A DNA stretch of 64,000 nt from assembly GCF_035594125.1 (NCBI RefSeq), contig NC_087158.1:5132001-5196000 (forward strand), read 5' to 3'. Shown here piece after piece: positions 23,436 through 38,995 of the stretch; positions within the stretch are counted from its first letter, which is position 1; each line of letters starts with the position of its first letter. The stretch is from Scylla paramamosain (Eukaryota > Arthropoda > Malacostraca > Decapoda > Portunidae). Both the position numbers and the translations under genes were made by a program. The notes below the pieces were generated by a model that saw only the letters and a list, made by a program, of their open reading frames with translations, made no database searches and was not told the origin of the DNA.

Positions 23436-24575
23436 TTAAAACACAGCTCAGCAGAACGAATATTTTCCAGTCGTTCTGCATGTGGAAGTTTGATAACTTT
23501 AAAGCACTTTCCACTGGAATGGGACTTATTACAAAATCCACACCCACCTGAATATGTCTCTGATACTGTCTGAAGAGCAAATACAGTCTAGCTTTCTTCT
23601 CTCCGACTCCCTCACACTGCAGCCGTCTGTCCCTGCAGCAGTAGTCACGTCCTTAAAGGAGTCTGAGCGTTCACGGCGCTTAATCTCCTTCCTAAGAAAA
23701 TCCAGCAGCCATGCGAGATCCCTTTCGTGACCCGATCCTTCCCTCGACCACTCCAAACGGATGTCGCTCGGCAGACGAGACAAAATCACTGGGGTGAGGA
23801 AGAGGCCAAACTCACTGCCACTTACCCCCAGTGCCTCCAAACTCCTGATGTGGATCAGGAGGTCATCCTGCAGCTTCCTCAAGGCAGACACATAAGATCC
23901 TTGAAGCTTGAACGACATGCTCAAGCCAAGAAGAGCATGAATGTGGGCGAAGATAATTCTCTCTGGCTTCCCATACCGCTCCTTCAACAGATTACAGGCC
24001 ACAGCATAATTAACTGCAGTAAGTGACAAGCTTTGGATGATAGACTTGGCCTCACCTTCTAATAAGGCCTGCAGATAGGTGAGCTTGCTGATGGTTGGTA
24101 GAGAAGAGTCGTCTACCATGGCCACGAACAAATCCCAGAATGACTGCCACTGGGTTAGTTCACCACTAAACTTCGGCAAGTCGAGCCGTGGAAGATTCAC
24201 ACTGGCACTAGTAGACACTGCGCTTGCACTTGCAGACTTATCTTCACTACTTCCCGACCCTTCATGGATGGCAGTCTTATCCAGTTTCACCAACAGTTCG
24301 CCAGCCTGCACCCTAAAAGCTCTAACACCACTGCATAAACTATCTGCTTTGTCCAGGACTGCTTCCAACAACTCAGGGTCACTTATTGTCAGTTCACATT
24401 CCGCTTGAACTCGGTCCAAAGTGTCTAGACGCTTATCTAAATCCGCTATAGCATCTTCCAGCTGCACCCTAGACCCAGTTGGCAGTTCAAGCAAAGTCTG
24501 CAAAGCCTTGGAGGCTCTCGTACACCACCCTCGAGCAGCCGCCCGTCCTCTTTCAAGTTGTTCCTTCTCCGCCAT
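23436..24575 (-). pseudogene. BEL/Pao gag, frameshifted near the C-terminus
   Basis: This encodes the capsid polyprotein of a BEL/Pao retrotransposon. A start codon at 24575 opens a 348-residue frame (to 23529). It has a charged helical N-terminus (about residues 1-110, coiled-coil-like), a serine-rich linker, then LPKFSGELTQWQSFWDLF near residue 140 and a capsid-like helical domain to about residue 300. The frame then shifts. The real continuation lies in another frame, with CGFCNKSHSSGKC and CFKCKK knuckles at 23410-23500, and a second shift follows. The start codon follows the LTR and primer site at the expected distance. Confidence 0.82.
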
Positions 24576-24637
24576 CTATACGTGCAGCTTGCTGCACATA
24601 TAGAGAAGTTCAGTTCGCTTGAGCACGTAAAGGCTGC

Positions 24638-24655
24638 TCCCGGGTCTGGGCACCA
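24638..24655 (-). other. Primer-binding site of the BEL/Pao element
   Basis: On the minus strand TGGTGCCCAGACCCGGG follows the LTR end (…GGAACA) by one base. TGG plus a GC-rich run is the complement of a tRNA 3' end (CCA). I cannot name the tRNA with confidence. Confidence 0.65.
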
Positions 24656-24656
24656 C

Positions 24657-25012
24657 TGTTCCTCCCACACAAGTCCCATAGGAGGAGAAACCGGTGAAAA
24701 TAACTCGCGAGGTGGAGCAACACATGGGGGCTATTAAACAGCTCGAGTCTCCTGGTGTACTGAGTTTAATAACAGTGGTGAACCCAAACATCTGTTTCGC
24801 CTGCCGACGTGGCAAACCCGCAGGCAATAATGACGTGTCAGGCACAGCTTATTTGTGCACCGACCTATGAACAAACATTCATATAAATCAAATATCAACA
24901 CCCTTTAAGGTCTCAATACAAATAATCTTGGTAATCCCATTCTTCCTGACAAACAGAGTGAACTAAGTTCAAACCCCTGGCGTCAACATCATTCAAACCC
25001 CTGGCACCAACA
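24657..25012 (-). repeat. 5' LTR of the BEL/Pao element (about 356 bp)
   Basis: On the minus strand it begins TGTTGGTGCCAGGGG and ends GGAGGAACA, next to the primer site. A 24-bp-spaced direct repeat at the outer end (two CAAACCCCTGGC copies, 24970 and 24994) leaves the outer border uncertain between 24988 and 25012. Satellite A begins immediately after it. Confidence 0.7.
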
Positions 25013-25780
25013 GCGGCTGCATAGAGGCAACAATCTCGTTGTGGTTGCATTGAGGCACTATCCTCGTTATAGCTGCATGGAGGCATCAATCTCATTGTGG
25101 CTGCATCGAAGCAACAATCTCGTTATTGGTGCATCGAGGCAACCCCCTCGATCAGGCTCCATCGAGATTGTTGTTTTGATGTAGTTACAACAAGATTGTT
25201 GCCTCGATGGAGCCACAATAAGATATTTCCCTCGACGCAGCGGGAATGAGATTGTTACCTCGATGCAGCTATAACGAGATGAACAACGCTGCATCTTGGC
25301 ATCAATCTCGTTGTGGCTGCATCGAAGCAAAAATCTCTTTGTGGCTGTATTGATGAAACTGTCTCGTTGTGTCTGCACTGAGGCAACAATCTTGTTGTGG
25401 CTGCATCGAGGCAACAATCCCATTCTGGCTGCATCGAGCCGACCTACTCGTTGTGGCTGCACTGAGGCAACAATTTCGTTGTAGATGCAACGAGGCATCA
25501 AGCTCGTTTTGGCTCCATCGAGGCAACAATGTCATTGTGGCTGCATCCAGCCAATCCTCTCGTTGTGGCTGCATTAAGACAACACTCTCGTCGTGGATGC
25601 ATAGAGGCAACCAATTCGTTATGGATGCATCGAGCCAACCCCCTCGCTGTGGCTGCATTGAGTTATCCCCTTCGTTGTTGCTGAATCGAGGCAAGAATCT
25701 CCTTGTGGCTGCATCGAGCTAACCACTTTTTTGTGGCTGCAACGAAGCAACAATCTTTGTGTCTCGTTGTTTCTGCATCA
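25013..25780 (+). repeat. Satellite A, block 5 (+ orientation), abutting satellite B
   Basis: About 27 monomers, again in + orientation, with an inverted stretch at 25160-25300 resembling part of an M module. It ends CGTTGTTTCTGCATC and passes without a spacer into satellite B at 25781. This is the only direct junction of the two satellites in the window. Confidence 0.92.
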
Positions 25781-27282
<1,502 letters not shown>

Positions 27283-29333
27283 TAGGAGAGACACTGGACA
27301 AGGGCATCAATAATCCAACAAAAAAAAAATGCCCACTGAAATGCCAGTCCCATAAAAGGGTCCAAGTAGTAGTCAAAAATTGATGGATAAGTGTCTTGAA
27401 ACCTCCCTCTTGAAGGAATTTAAGTCATAGGAAGGTGGAAATACAGAAACAAGCAGGGAGTTCCAGAGTTTACTAGATAAAGGAATGAATGACTGAGAAT
27501 ACTGGTTAACTCTTGCATTAGAGAGGTGGACAGAATAGGGGTGAGAGAAAGAAGAAAGTCTTGTGCAGCGAGGCCGAGGGAAGAGGGGAGGCATGCAGTT
27601 AGCAAGATCAGAAGAGCAGTTAGCATGAAAATAGCGGTAGAAGATATCTAGAGATGCAACATTGCGGCGGTGACAAAGAGGCTGAAGACAGTCAGTTAGA
27701 GGAGAGGAGTTGATGAGACGAAAAGCTGTTCATTCCACCCTGTCTAGAAGAGCAGTATGAGTGGAACCCCCCCAGACATGTGAAGCATATTCCATACATG
27801 GACGGATAAGGCCCTTGTACAGAGTTAGCAGCTAGGGGGGGGTGAGAAAAACTGGCGTAGACGTCTCAGAACACCTAACTTCATAGATGAGATGAGATTT
27901 GAAGTTTCCAATTCAGATTATAAGTAAAGGACAGACCGAGTATGTTCAGTGTAGAAGAGGGGAACAGTTGAGAGTCATTGAAGAAGAAGAGTTAGATGTC
28001 TGGAAGGTGGTGTCAAGTTGATAGATGGAGGAATTGAGTTTTTGAGGCATTGAACAATACCAAGTTTTCTCTGCCCCAATCAGAAATTTTAGAAAGATCA
28101 GAAGTCAAGCGTTCTGTGGCTTCCCTGCGTGAAATGTTTACCTCCTGAAGGGTTGGACGTCTATGAAAAGACGTGGAAAAGTGCAGGGTGGTATTATCAG
28201 CGTAGGAGTGGATAGGACAAGAAGTTTGGTTTAGAAGATCATTAATTAATAATAAGAAGAGAGTGGGTGACAGGACAGAACCCTGAGAAACACTACTGTT
28301 AATAGATTTAGGAGAAGAACAGTGACCGTCTACCACAGCAGCAATAGAACGGTCACAAAGGAAACTTGAGATGAAGTTACTTTGAAAAGGATAGAAGCCG
28401 TGGGAGGGTAGTTTGGAAATCAAGGCTTTGTGCCAGACTCTATCAAAAGCTTTTGATATGTCCAATGCAACAGCAAAAGTTTCACCAAAATCTCTAAAAG
28501 AGGATGACCAAGACTCAGTAAGGAAAGCCAGAAGATCACCAGTAGAGCGGCCCATACTGGCGATCAGATAGAAGGTTGTGAAGTGAACAATAGGAACAAT
28601 AGGAGGGACCCCATCAGGTCCATAAGCCTTCCGAAGGTTTAGACCAGCAAGGGCATGAAAAACATCATTGCGAAGAATTTTAATAGGTAGCATGAAGTAG
28701 TCAGAGGGTGGAGGAGAGGGAGGAACAAGCTAAGAATCATCCAAGGTAAAGTTTTTAGCAAAGGTTCAGCTTTAGAAATTGATGTGATAACAGTGGTGCC
28801 ATCTGGTTGAAATAAAGGAGGGAAAGAAGAAGACGCAAAGTTATTTGAGATATTTTCGGCTAGATGCCAGAAGTCACGAGGGGAGTTAATTCTTGAAAGG
28901 TTTTGACACTTTCTGTTAATGAAGGAGTTTTTGGCTAGTTGGAGAACAGACTTGGCATGGTTCCGGGCAGAAATATAAATTGCATTAGATTCTGGTGATA
29001 GAAGGCTTAAGTACGTTTTGTGGGCCACCTCTCTATCATGTATAGCACGAGAACAAGCCATGTTAAACCAAGGTTTGGAAGGTTTAGTTCGAGAAAAAAA
29101 AGTGAGGAATGTACGCCTCAATGCCAGACACTATCACCTCGCTTATACGCTCAGCACACAAAGAAAATCAGCAAAATACCTCCTCAGGTCCCCTCAACTA
29201 GCAAAACACCAGAGGCACCTTCGCTTAGGGGGATCCTGAGGAGGGATTGGAGCGATAGGACAAGATACAAATATGAGACTGTGATCGGAGGAGCCCAACG
29301 GAGAAGAAAGGGTGACAGCATAAGCAGTAGGAT
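27283..29333 (-). mobile_element. LINE family 1, copy D (decayed)
   Basis: The 3' end lies at the left (family 3' UTR next to TATGTAGG) and the 5' truncation in the endonuclease at about 29333. The flanks belong to one satellite B monomer: left CGTAATGTCTTTTCTTTG, right TGTACTTTGCATGC. The insertion therefore falls where the monomer normally reads CCCATATAGGG. Confidence 0.9.
27373..29330 (-). pseudogene. LINE ORF2, broken, mutated RT active site (copy D)
   Basis: Remnants of endonuclease (29330-29160), linker (29121-28700), RT (28693-28013) and C-terminus (27594-27373) of the LINE ORF2. A block of roughly 100 codons covering RT motifs 1-2 is deleted: GPDGVPPIV runs straight into [12 protein letters not shown]. 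The catalytic box reads SYADNTTLHF instead of [10 protein letters not shown], so one metal-binding aspartate is now asparagine. GVPQGS reads SVSQGS. Together with several frameshifts this shows an old inactive copy. Confidence 0.85.
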
Positions 29334-30024
29334 ACAGTGTACTTTGCATGCATTTGGCGTTTTTTCTACGTATGAACCCAAAAAAACACATAATATTTTT
29401 TTGGGGGGTTGGTAAAGATATTTTGTTTCTCCATAAAAGGTGTTTTCCATGCGTTTAGCGTTACGTAAAAAAAAAAAAAAAACACGTTTTTCATAATATT
29501 GCTTTGTATAAGGTGATTTCCATTATTTTTTTTTTCTTGTGTGTGTTTTCATGCGTAACACGCATATGTGTGTATTCCGGCGCTTTGGTACATAATAATG
29601 TGAAAAAAAAAGCACTCAAAATACACGTTATTGGTAATGTTTTCTGATATTGAGCACTATTCATGCGTTTTAGCATTTCAGTACCTGAGAAGCTCAAAAA
29701 CTCATAATACAAGTTTGTCGTAATGCGTTTTCGTTTCCCAATATAAAATATTTTCCATGCATTTTGGCATTTTTCTACGTAACTAGCTCAAAACACTCAA
29801 AATATTTATTTTTGTTAATTATATTCTCTTTCCTTATAAAGGGTATTTTTCATGTGCTTTTGAGTTTTGGTACGTAAGTAACTCAAAGGCACTCAAAATA
29901 CACGTTTTTGGTCATGTTATTTTGTTTTCTCGTTTAGAATGCTTTCCATGTTTTTTTTTTTTTTTTTTTTTACCGTTGTGGTGCCTAACACACTCAAAAG
30001 CATTAAGAAAAAAAAAAAAAAAAT

Positions 30025-30215
<191 letters not shown>

Positions 30216-31277
30216 TAAGTGCATATATTTTGGCGATTTGGTACTTATCAATGTGAAAAACAATGATATTACACGTTTTCGTTAATGTTGTTCTGTTTTT
30301 CCATATAGGGATATAGCAAAGCGTTCTGGTAACTAAGATGCTGAAAAACACTTATAATACACAATTCTTGTGATATCTTTTCGTTTCCCCGTATAGGGTA
30401 CTTCACATTTATTATTTGCGTTTTTTTTTTTTTCTACGAAACATGCTCAAAAATTCTCACAATATTTGTTTTTGGTAATGCTATTCCTTGTTTTTCATAA
30501 AGGGTGTTTTGCATACTTTTTAGAGTTTTGGTACTCAAAAGACATGTTTTTTGATAATGTTTTATATTCCCATATACAGTGATTTTCATACTGTTTAGCG
30601 TTTTTTGTGCATAATACGCTCAAAAACACTGAAAAGACACATTTCTGGAAATCTCCCTATATAAGGTGTTTTGCATTTATTTTGGCGTTTTGATACGTAA
30701 GAATGTGAAATACACTCAAAATAGCCGCTTTTTTATAATATTGTTCTATTTCTCCATATAGAGTGGTATTCATGCGTTTTCGCGTTTTGGTACTTAAGAG
30801 GCTCATAAACATTCATAATACACGTTTCTCGTAATGTCTCTTCTTTTCCATATATAGGGTACTTTTGCATGCATTTTGGCGCTCAAAATCAACATCTTTC
30901 GTAATGTTGTACTATTTCTCGATGTAGAGAGGTATTCATGAACTTTGGGATTTGTTTCCGAAGAACCTAAAAACTTTCATAATACACGTTTCTCGTTTTT
31001 TGTTTTCTTTATTCACCAATATAGAGTACTTTCCATACATTTTTTTTTTATTTTTACTACGTAACAAGCTCAAAAACACTCAAAATACTTGTTTTGGGTA
31101 AATTTATACTTCTTCATAAAGCCTTTTTTTGCATGCATTTTGGCATTTTAGCACCTAACAATATGAAATTCACACAAAATACACGTTTTTGGTAGTGTTG
31201 TTCTATTTTTCCACATAGAATGGTATTCATGCGTTTTCGCGTTTTGTTACCTAAAAAGTTCAAAAATATTCATAATA

Positions 31278-31397
<120 letters not shown>

Positions 31398-33211
31398 TAC
31401 GTTAGTAGCTCAATACCACTGAAGAGAAACGTTTTCGGTGATGCTTTGGTTTCCCATGCTTTACATACTTTTTAAAAGTCACGTTTTTAGAAATTTCGTT
31501 TCCTTTCCCCATTTAGGGTGCTTTGCATGCATTATGGCGTTTTGGTATCTAATGTGTATGTGTATTATGAGTGCTTTCCAGTTTCTTAGGTTATAACTTG
31601 CGAAGTTCAAAAGCACTCAAAAGACACGTTGTTTCGTAATGTTTTGTATCCCACTTAGGATGATTCCCATATTTCTTAGAGGTTTGATTCCTAACACCCT
31701 TAAAAACAGTCAAAAGAGACATTTTGGGAATAGTGTTCCGTTTCTTGATAAATGGTGTTTTTCATGTTTTTTTTTTTTGTGTTTTGTTACCTAACTTAAA
31801 ACACTGAATGAAATATTTTTTGTAATGTTTTGTTTTCCCAAATAGAGTGCTTTCTAAGCTTTTTGGCGTTTTGGTGAATAGCACGCACATAAACATTGAA
31901 AAGACACGTTTCTGAAAGTAAATTTCCTTTCCCCATATAGAGTGACACCAACAAAAAATACACGTTTTTGATATTGTTGTTCTGTTTCTCCATACAGAGT
32001 GCTATTCAGGCGTTTTAGCGTTTTGATCCCTAATGATCTTAAAAAACACACATAATACATGTTTCTCATAATGTCTTTTCTTTTCCCCATATGGGGTAAT
32101 TTGCCTGCATTTTGGTGTTGTTCTAGTACGAAGCTCAAAACACAGATTTGTTTTTATTTTTATTGTTATTCTGTTTCTCTATAAACTGTGCTCTCCCGCT
32201 TTGGTACGTAAGAAGTTCAAAAACACTCAAAAAAACACATTTTTTCGTAATGTTGTTTTGTATTCCAATTTAGGGTGATTCCCATGCTTTGTTAGACTTT
32301 TGATTCCTAACACCCTTAAAAACCTTATAAATGGTGTTTTTTTTCATGCTTTTTAGCGATCTGGTATGTAACTAACTTAAAACACTGAATGATTAATTTT
32401 TGTAATTTGTTTTCCCATATAGAGTACTTGCTAAGCTTTTTTAGCGTTGTGTTGAATAGCAGGCACATAAACACTGAAAAGACACGTTTCTGGAAAGTAT
32501 GTTTCCTTTACCCATATAGAGTGCTTCGTATGTACTCGTATTATGTCGTTTTGGTACGTATCAATGTGAAATATCCTCTAAATGCCCGTTTTTGGAAATG
32601 TTGATCTGTTTCTCCATATAGAGTGCTTTTCAGGCGTTTTCACAATTTATAACCTAAGAAGCTGAAAAGTACTCATAGAGTCTTTTATTTCCCCAAATAG
32701 GGTCTCATTTTGGTGTTTTCTACGTTTTTCTAAGCTCAAAAAACACTAAAAATTTTTGTTTTATGGAAAACGCCCTTGTCAATGTCTCCATTAAGGGCAT
32801 TTTCCATGCGTTTTAGCATTTTGGTACGATTGTAACTCAAAAACACTTAAATGACACGTTTTTTTGGGTAATGATGTTTTATATTACCATATAGGGTGGT
32901 TTTCATGTTTTTTAGCGTTTTGGTGCCTAACTTGCACAAAAACCCTCAAAAAACATCTTTCTGGTAATGTAGCCTCCTTTCCCCACATATCATGTTTTTG
33001 CATGCACTTTGGCGTTTTGGTAACTATTAATGTAGAAAAAAAAAAAAAGCACAAGATACACGTTTTGGTGTTTTTTTCTGTTTTTCCATAAAGATTTACG
33101 TTCATTCATGTTAGCATTTTGTTACATAAGATGCTCAAAAACGCTCATTTTACATGTCCCTTGTAATTTCCTTTAGTTTCCGCAAATACAGTACTTTGCA
33201 TCCATTTTGAC

Positions 33212-33263
33212 ATTTTATATATACTTTATATATACTTTATATATAAGTATATATATACTTTAC
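33212..33263. repeat. Short tandem/palindromic ACTTTATATAT repeat
   Basis: Three to four degenerate copies of ACTTTATATAT, the last in a mirrored arrangement (ATATAAGTATATATATAC). It lies in a satellite B monomer where TTTTCTACGTAAC is expected. Confidence 0.7.
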
Positions 33264-34114
33264 AAATACTTTTTATACTTAACAAGCTTATAAACACTCA
33301 AAATATTTGTTTTTTGGTAAGGTTATTGCGTTTCTTCATAAAAAGTGTTTTCCATGCCTTTTATTATTTTGGTACGTAACAAAAAAAAACAAAAAAAATA
33401 CACTCGAAAGACGAGTTTTTTTTTTTTAGGGGTATTTTTTTTTCTCTCTGTCTCTCAAATAGAATTCTTTCCATGCTTTAACGTTTTAGTGCCTTACATG
33501 CACAAAAAAATAAAATATATGTTTCCTGTAATCTCGTATTGATTCCCTATATATGGGGCTTTACATGCATTTTGGCATTTTGCTAGCTAACTTGTTTCCT
33601 CATATAGGAGGTTTTGCATGCAATTGGGCATTTTGGTATCTAACAACGTGAAAACGTTTTTGGTAATGTTCTGTTTCTCCATATAGAGTGTTATTCATGC
33701 ATTGAACGTTTTCATGTTCAAGAAGCGCTAAAACACTAATAATAATCGTTTATATAGGGTTATTTCAAAGAATTTTGGATTTTTTTACGTAACAAGCTCA
33801 AAAAAACTCAAAACAATTGTTAATGTAAGGGTGTCTTGCATGTGTTTTAGCGGTTTGGTACTTAAGTAACTCAAAAACAGTGAAAAGAGACGTTTTTTGG
33901 CAATGTTATTTTGTTTTCCCATATTAGGTGCTTTCAGTGTTTTTTTTTTTTTTTAGTTTTTAGGTACCTAGCAGGCTGATAGACCCTTAATGTCACATTT
34001 CTGGAAATATTGCTTCCTTATCATATATAGGGTGCTTTGCATGCATTTTGGCGTTTTCATACCTGGCAATGTGAAATACACTCAAAATAAACGTTTTTTT
34101 GGTTATGTTGCACT

Positions 34115-34117
<3 letters not shown>

Positions 34118-34207
<90 letters not shown>
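34118..34207. repeat. (TA)n microsatellite, 90 bp
   Basis: It replaces the CTCCATATAGAGTG part of an AATGTGAAA-type monomer. The left flank ends GTTGCACTGTT and the right flank resumes AAGTGATATTCATG, so the expansion is centred on the monomer's own TATA. Confidence 0.97.
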
Positions 34208-34211
<4 letters not shown>

Positions 34212-35276
34212 GATATTCATGTCTTTCAGCGTTTTGGTACCTATAAAGTTCAAAAACACTCATGATATTGATATTCTTTTCTCCTTAAAGAGTGTTTTCC
34301 ATGAGTTTCAAAGTTATTGTACATAAGAAGTTCAAAAACACTTAAAAACACGTTTTTCATAATGTTATTTTGTATACCAATAAAGGGTGATTTCCATGCT
34401 TTTTAGGATTTTGATGCCTAGCACGCTTACAAACATCCAAAAGACACATTTCTTTCCCCATATAGAGTGCATGGCATTTTTACGTTTTGGTACTTAGCAA
34501 TACACTAAAAATACAGTTTTTTGGTGATCTCGCTTTTTTCTTACTATTGTTATTTTATTATTCATGCATTTTGCCGTTTTAATACCTAACAAGCTGAAAA
34601 AAAACTCATAATCATCTTTTCTCATAGTCTTTTTTTTCGCACATTGGGTTCTATTTATACATTTTTAGCGTTCCTGTGCGTTACAAGCTCACTCAATTTT
34701 TTTTTTTTTTTTCGAAATGTTATTCTTCTTAATAGAAAGTGTTTCGCATGTGTTTAAGCGTTTTGGTACGTATATAACTCAAAAATACTCAAAAGACATG
34801 TTTCTGGAAATGTTTTTTTTTTCCTTTATAGGGTGCTTTGCATGCATTTTTGCGTTTTGGTACCTAACAATGTGAAATACACTCAAAATGCACGTTTTCG
34901 GTTATGTTGTTCTTTTTCTTCATATAGAATACTATTCATGTGTTTTAGAGCTTTGGTAAAGAAGAAGCTCAAAACAGTTATAATACACGCTTCTCGTAAT
35001 GTATTTTCGTTCCCCCATGTAGGATACTTTCTAGATTCAAGATTGTTTTCCAAGCAACGTTTTTCGCAGTTTTGTTTTATATTGCCATATAGGTTAATTT
35101 CCAGTTCAAAATCTCTCGAAATACTTGTTTTTGGTAATGTTATTATGTTTCTCCACGAAGGGTATTTTTCATGCTTTTCGGCGTTATACGTAAGAAAATA
35201 TTCAAATGACACGTTTTTGATGAGGCTATTCTCTCTTCCTATATAGGGTGCTTTAAATACTTTTGATGTTCTGGTG

Positions 35277-35404
<128 letters not shown>

Positions 35405-36845
35405 AAATGTGTAATGTTTTGTTTCCCTATATGAAGGAATTTGGATTTTTTTTGACATTTTCGCACCTAACAATGTGAAAAGATTCAGATTACATGTTTT
35501 GGTATTGTTGTTCTGTTTATGCATATAGAGAGGTATTAACGCATTTCTGCGTTTTAGTTCCTAAAAAAGCTTAAAAACATTCATAATACACGTTTCTCGT
35601 AATAACTATTTGTTTCACGGTATAAGATAATTTTCATTATTTTTTTGCGTTTTCCTATGTAAAAAGCTCAAAAACTCTCAAGATATTTGTTTTTGGTAAT
35701 GTTATTCTGTTTCTCCATAAAGGAAGTTTTGAGTGTTTTTGGAAGGTAAGATAATGAAGAACACTCAAAAAATGTTTATGGTAATGTTGTTTTTTTTATT
35801 CCCATATAAGGTTATTTCCATGCTTTTTAGCGTTTTTGTGCCTTACCACGTTCAAAAACATCAAAAAGAGAAGTTTCTGGAAATCTTGTATCCTTTCCTC
35901 ATATAAGGTGCTTTGCATGCATTGTGACGTTTTCATACCTAACAATGTGAAATATATTAAAAATACACGTTTTTGGTACAGTTGTTCTTTTTTCTCCATA
36001 TATAGTGCTATTTATGCGTTTTCGCATTTTCATATCTAAGAAGATTAAAAATGCTCATAATTCACGTTCCTCGTAATGTTCCTTTTCTTTCCCAGATAGG
36101 GTTCTTTCCCTGCACTTTGGCGTTTTTGTACTTAAGAAGCTCAAAAATACCCAAAATACTTGTTTTTTGTAATGTAATTTTTTTTTTTCCATAAAGAGTG
36201 TTTTGGATACGTTTTAAATTTTTATGTAGGTAATAAGTCTCAAAACACCCAAAAGACACCCAAATATTGTTCTCTATTCTTATAAATGTGATATCTGTTG
36301 TTTGTAGTATTTTGGTGCCTAACATGATAATAAACATTCAAAAGATGTCGTTTGTTTTCTTCATATACGATGCTTTCCATTAATTTTGTCATTTTGGTAC
36401 CTATTAATGTAAAATATACACTCAAAATATGTTTTCTTTTGTAATGTTCTGTTTCTTCGTATAGAGTATCGTTCATGCGTTTTATCGTTTTGTTACCTAA
36501 TATCCTCAAAAACATTCAGAATACACGTCTCTCATAAGTTGTCTCGCTTCCCCATAAAGGATACTTTGCATGTATTTTGACGTTTTTGTATGCAAAGAGA
36601 AAAAAAATTGATTTTGATAATGTTATCCTCTTTCTTCACAAAGTCAGTTTGCATGTGTTTTTACGTTCTGGCACGTAAGAAACTAAAAAAAAACGTCACG
36701 TTTTTGGTAAAGGTATTTTATATACGTTTCTTGGAATGTTTCCCCCCCCCCATGTGAGGAGCTTTTAATGCATTTTGGCTACCTAGCAATGTGAAAAACA
36801 GTCAAATTACACGTTTCTTTTAGTGTTATTCTATATGTTATTATA

Positions 36846-38995
36846 TATGGAAAAACAGAAAAATATTACCAAAAACGTATATTTTGAGTGTATTTCACAT
36901 TATTAGATACCAAAAGGAAAAAAATGCAGCCAAAGCACTCTATATGGGAAAAAGAAACGACATTTCCACAAATTTGTCTTTTGAGTGTTCGTGACTTTGT
37001 TAGACACCAAAACGCTAAAAAAAAAAAAAAAAAAAAAGTAAGCCATCCTATATGGGAATACAAAACAACATTACGAAAAAAAGTATCTTCTAAGAGTTTT
37101 TTTGCGCTAAAACGCATGCAAAAATTCCCTTCATGAAGAAACCGAATAACATTATGAAAAACAAGTATTTTCATTGTTTTTAAGCTTCTTAATTACAAAA
37201 TCGACAAAATGCATTTAATAAGCCTACATGGGGAAGCGTAAGGATATGACGAGGAAAGTGTATTATATATTTTAGGTACCAAAACGCGAAAACGCATGAA
37301 TAGCTTTCTATATTTAGATTCACAACAACATTATCAAAAACGTCTATTTTGACTATTTCACATTGTTAGGTAAAAAAAAAAATTGCCAAAATGAATGTAA
37401 ATCCTCCTATATGGGGGAAACGAAACGTTATTATGAGAAACGTATCTTTTGAGTGTTTTTGAGCGTGTTAAGCAGGGTACACTATATATGTATAGGCATG
37501 GCAATCACACTATATGACAATACAAAACAACATTAAGAAAAAAAAGTATCTTTTTAATTGTTTTTGACCTTCATACGTACCAAATCCCTAAAATGTATGC
37601 AAAACATCTTTTTTGGAGAAACAAAATAACATAACCAAAAACAAGTATTTTGAGTTTTTTTTTTCTTTTAGCTTATTACGTAGAAAATGCCAAAATACAT
37701 GCAAATTAGCCTATATGGAAAAGCGAGAAGACACTACGTGAAACGAGTATGAATAGTGTTTTTAAGCTTCTTAGATACCAAAACAAGATAACGCTTTAAT
37801 ACCATTATGTATGGAGAAGGAGAAGGTTAAAAAAAAAATGTTATTTGAGTATTTTTCTTATTGTTATGTACGATCACGCCAAAATGCTTGCAAAGCACCT
37901 TCTATAGGGAAACAAATCGACATTGAAAGAAACATATATTTTGAGATTTTTTGTGCATGTTAGGAACCAAAACGCTAAAAAGCAGGGAAATCACCCTATA
38001 TGGAAATGAAAAATAACATTATCAAAAAGCCAGTCTTTTGAGTTTTATCTAGGTTTTCAAGTACCAAAACACACACAAAAAAAAAAAAACATGAAAATAT
38101 CCTTTAGGAGAGAAATAATAAAATGATCAAAAACAAGTATTTTGAGAGTTTTAGAACTTGTTACGGAAAAAAACGCAAAAAAAAAAAAATAAATAAATAA
38201 ATAAAAATAAATGCAAAGTACCCAGTATGGTGAAAACAAAATATATTATGAGAAACGTCTATTATGAGTCTTTTGATCTTCAATATCAAAACGCTAAAAC
38301 GCATGAAAGAGAAACAAAATAACATTACCAAAAAGGTGTATTTTCACTGTATTTAACATTGTTATGTACTAAAACGCTTAAATGCATGCAAAGCACCCAA
38401 TATGAAGAAACGAAACGACATTTCCAGGTACGTCTCTTTCGAGTGTTTATGAACGTGTCTGGCATCAAAACGCTGTAAAGCAAAGAAAGCACCTTATACG
38501 GGTAAACAAAAAAAAGTGTTTTTGAGCTATTTACGTACCAGCTAAAAGAGTGTTTTTGAGCTATTTACGTACCAAAACGCTAAATTGCATAAAAAAAAGT
38601 TATGTGAAAAAAGAGGATAACTTTACTAAGAACATGTATTTTGAGTGTTTTGAGCTTGTTTCATACAAAAAAAAAAATCCATGGAAACTACCCTACGTAA
38701 GAGAAACGATAAGACGTAAAAAGAAACTCGTAATATGAGTGTTTTTGAGCTTCCAAGATACCGATATGCTAAAACATCTGAAATCACTCTATATGGAGAA
38801 CCAGAGCATTTCCAAAAAAAAGGTGTATTTTGAGTGTATATGAAATTGTTAGGTACCAAAACGCCATAATGTATGCAAACCCCCCTATGTTTGGAAAGGA
38901 AACGAAATTTTCGGAAACGTTTCCATAACAGTGTTACTGAGCAAAATGTTGAAAAGCATGTAAAGCACACTATAATGGAACGAAAAACAAACAAA
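36846..38995 (-). repeat. Satellite B, inverted segment
   Basis: The array flips here: the + strand now reads the complement, for example ATTACCAAAAACG, CGCCAAAATGCATGC and GTTAGGTACCAAAACGC. The left switch is in an AT-rich TATATGTTATTATATATGG stretch, and the right switch is near 38990 in an A-rich stretch. Monomer types and spacing are otherwise normal. No gene is visible. Confidence 0.85.

Larger units (their letters stand above)
22668..25012 (-). mobile_element. BEL/Pao LTR retrotransposon, 5' part only
   Basis: Read on the minus strand from 25012, this has a 5' LTR, a primer-binding site, a leader, gag, zinc knuckles and the start of the protease region. It then stops against satellite A at 22668. 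The rest of pol (RT, RNase H, integrase) and the 3' LTR are missing, so a rearrangement cut the element. The family call rests on the Gag architecture (long N-terminal helical region, then LPKFSGELTQWQSFWDLF) typical of BEL/Pao. Confidence 0.87.

Noticed and set aside
35800..35815. CArG-box-like CCATATAAGG in satellite B as a regulatory site
   Set aside because: It is a chance variant of the CCCATATAGGG box present in every monomer; nothing nearby would be regulated.
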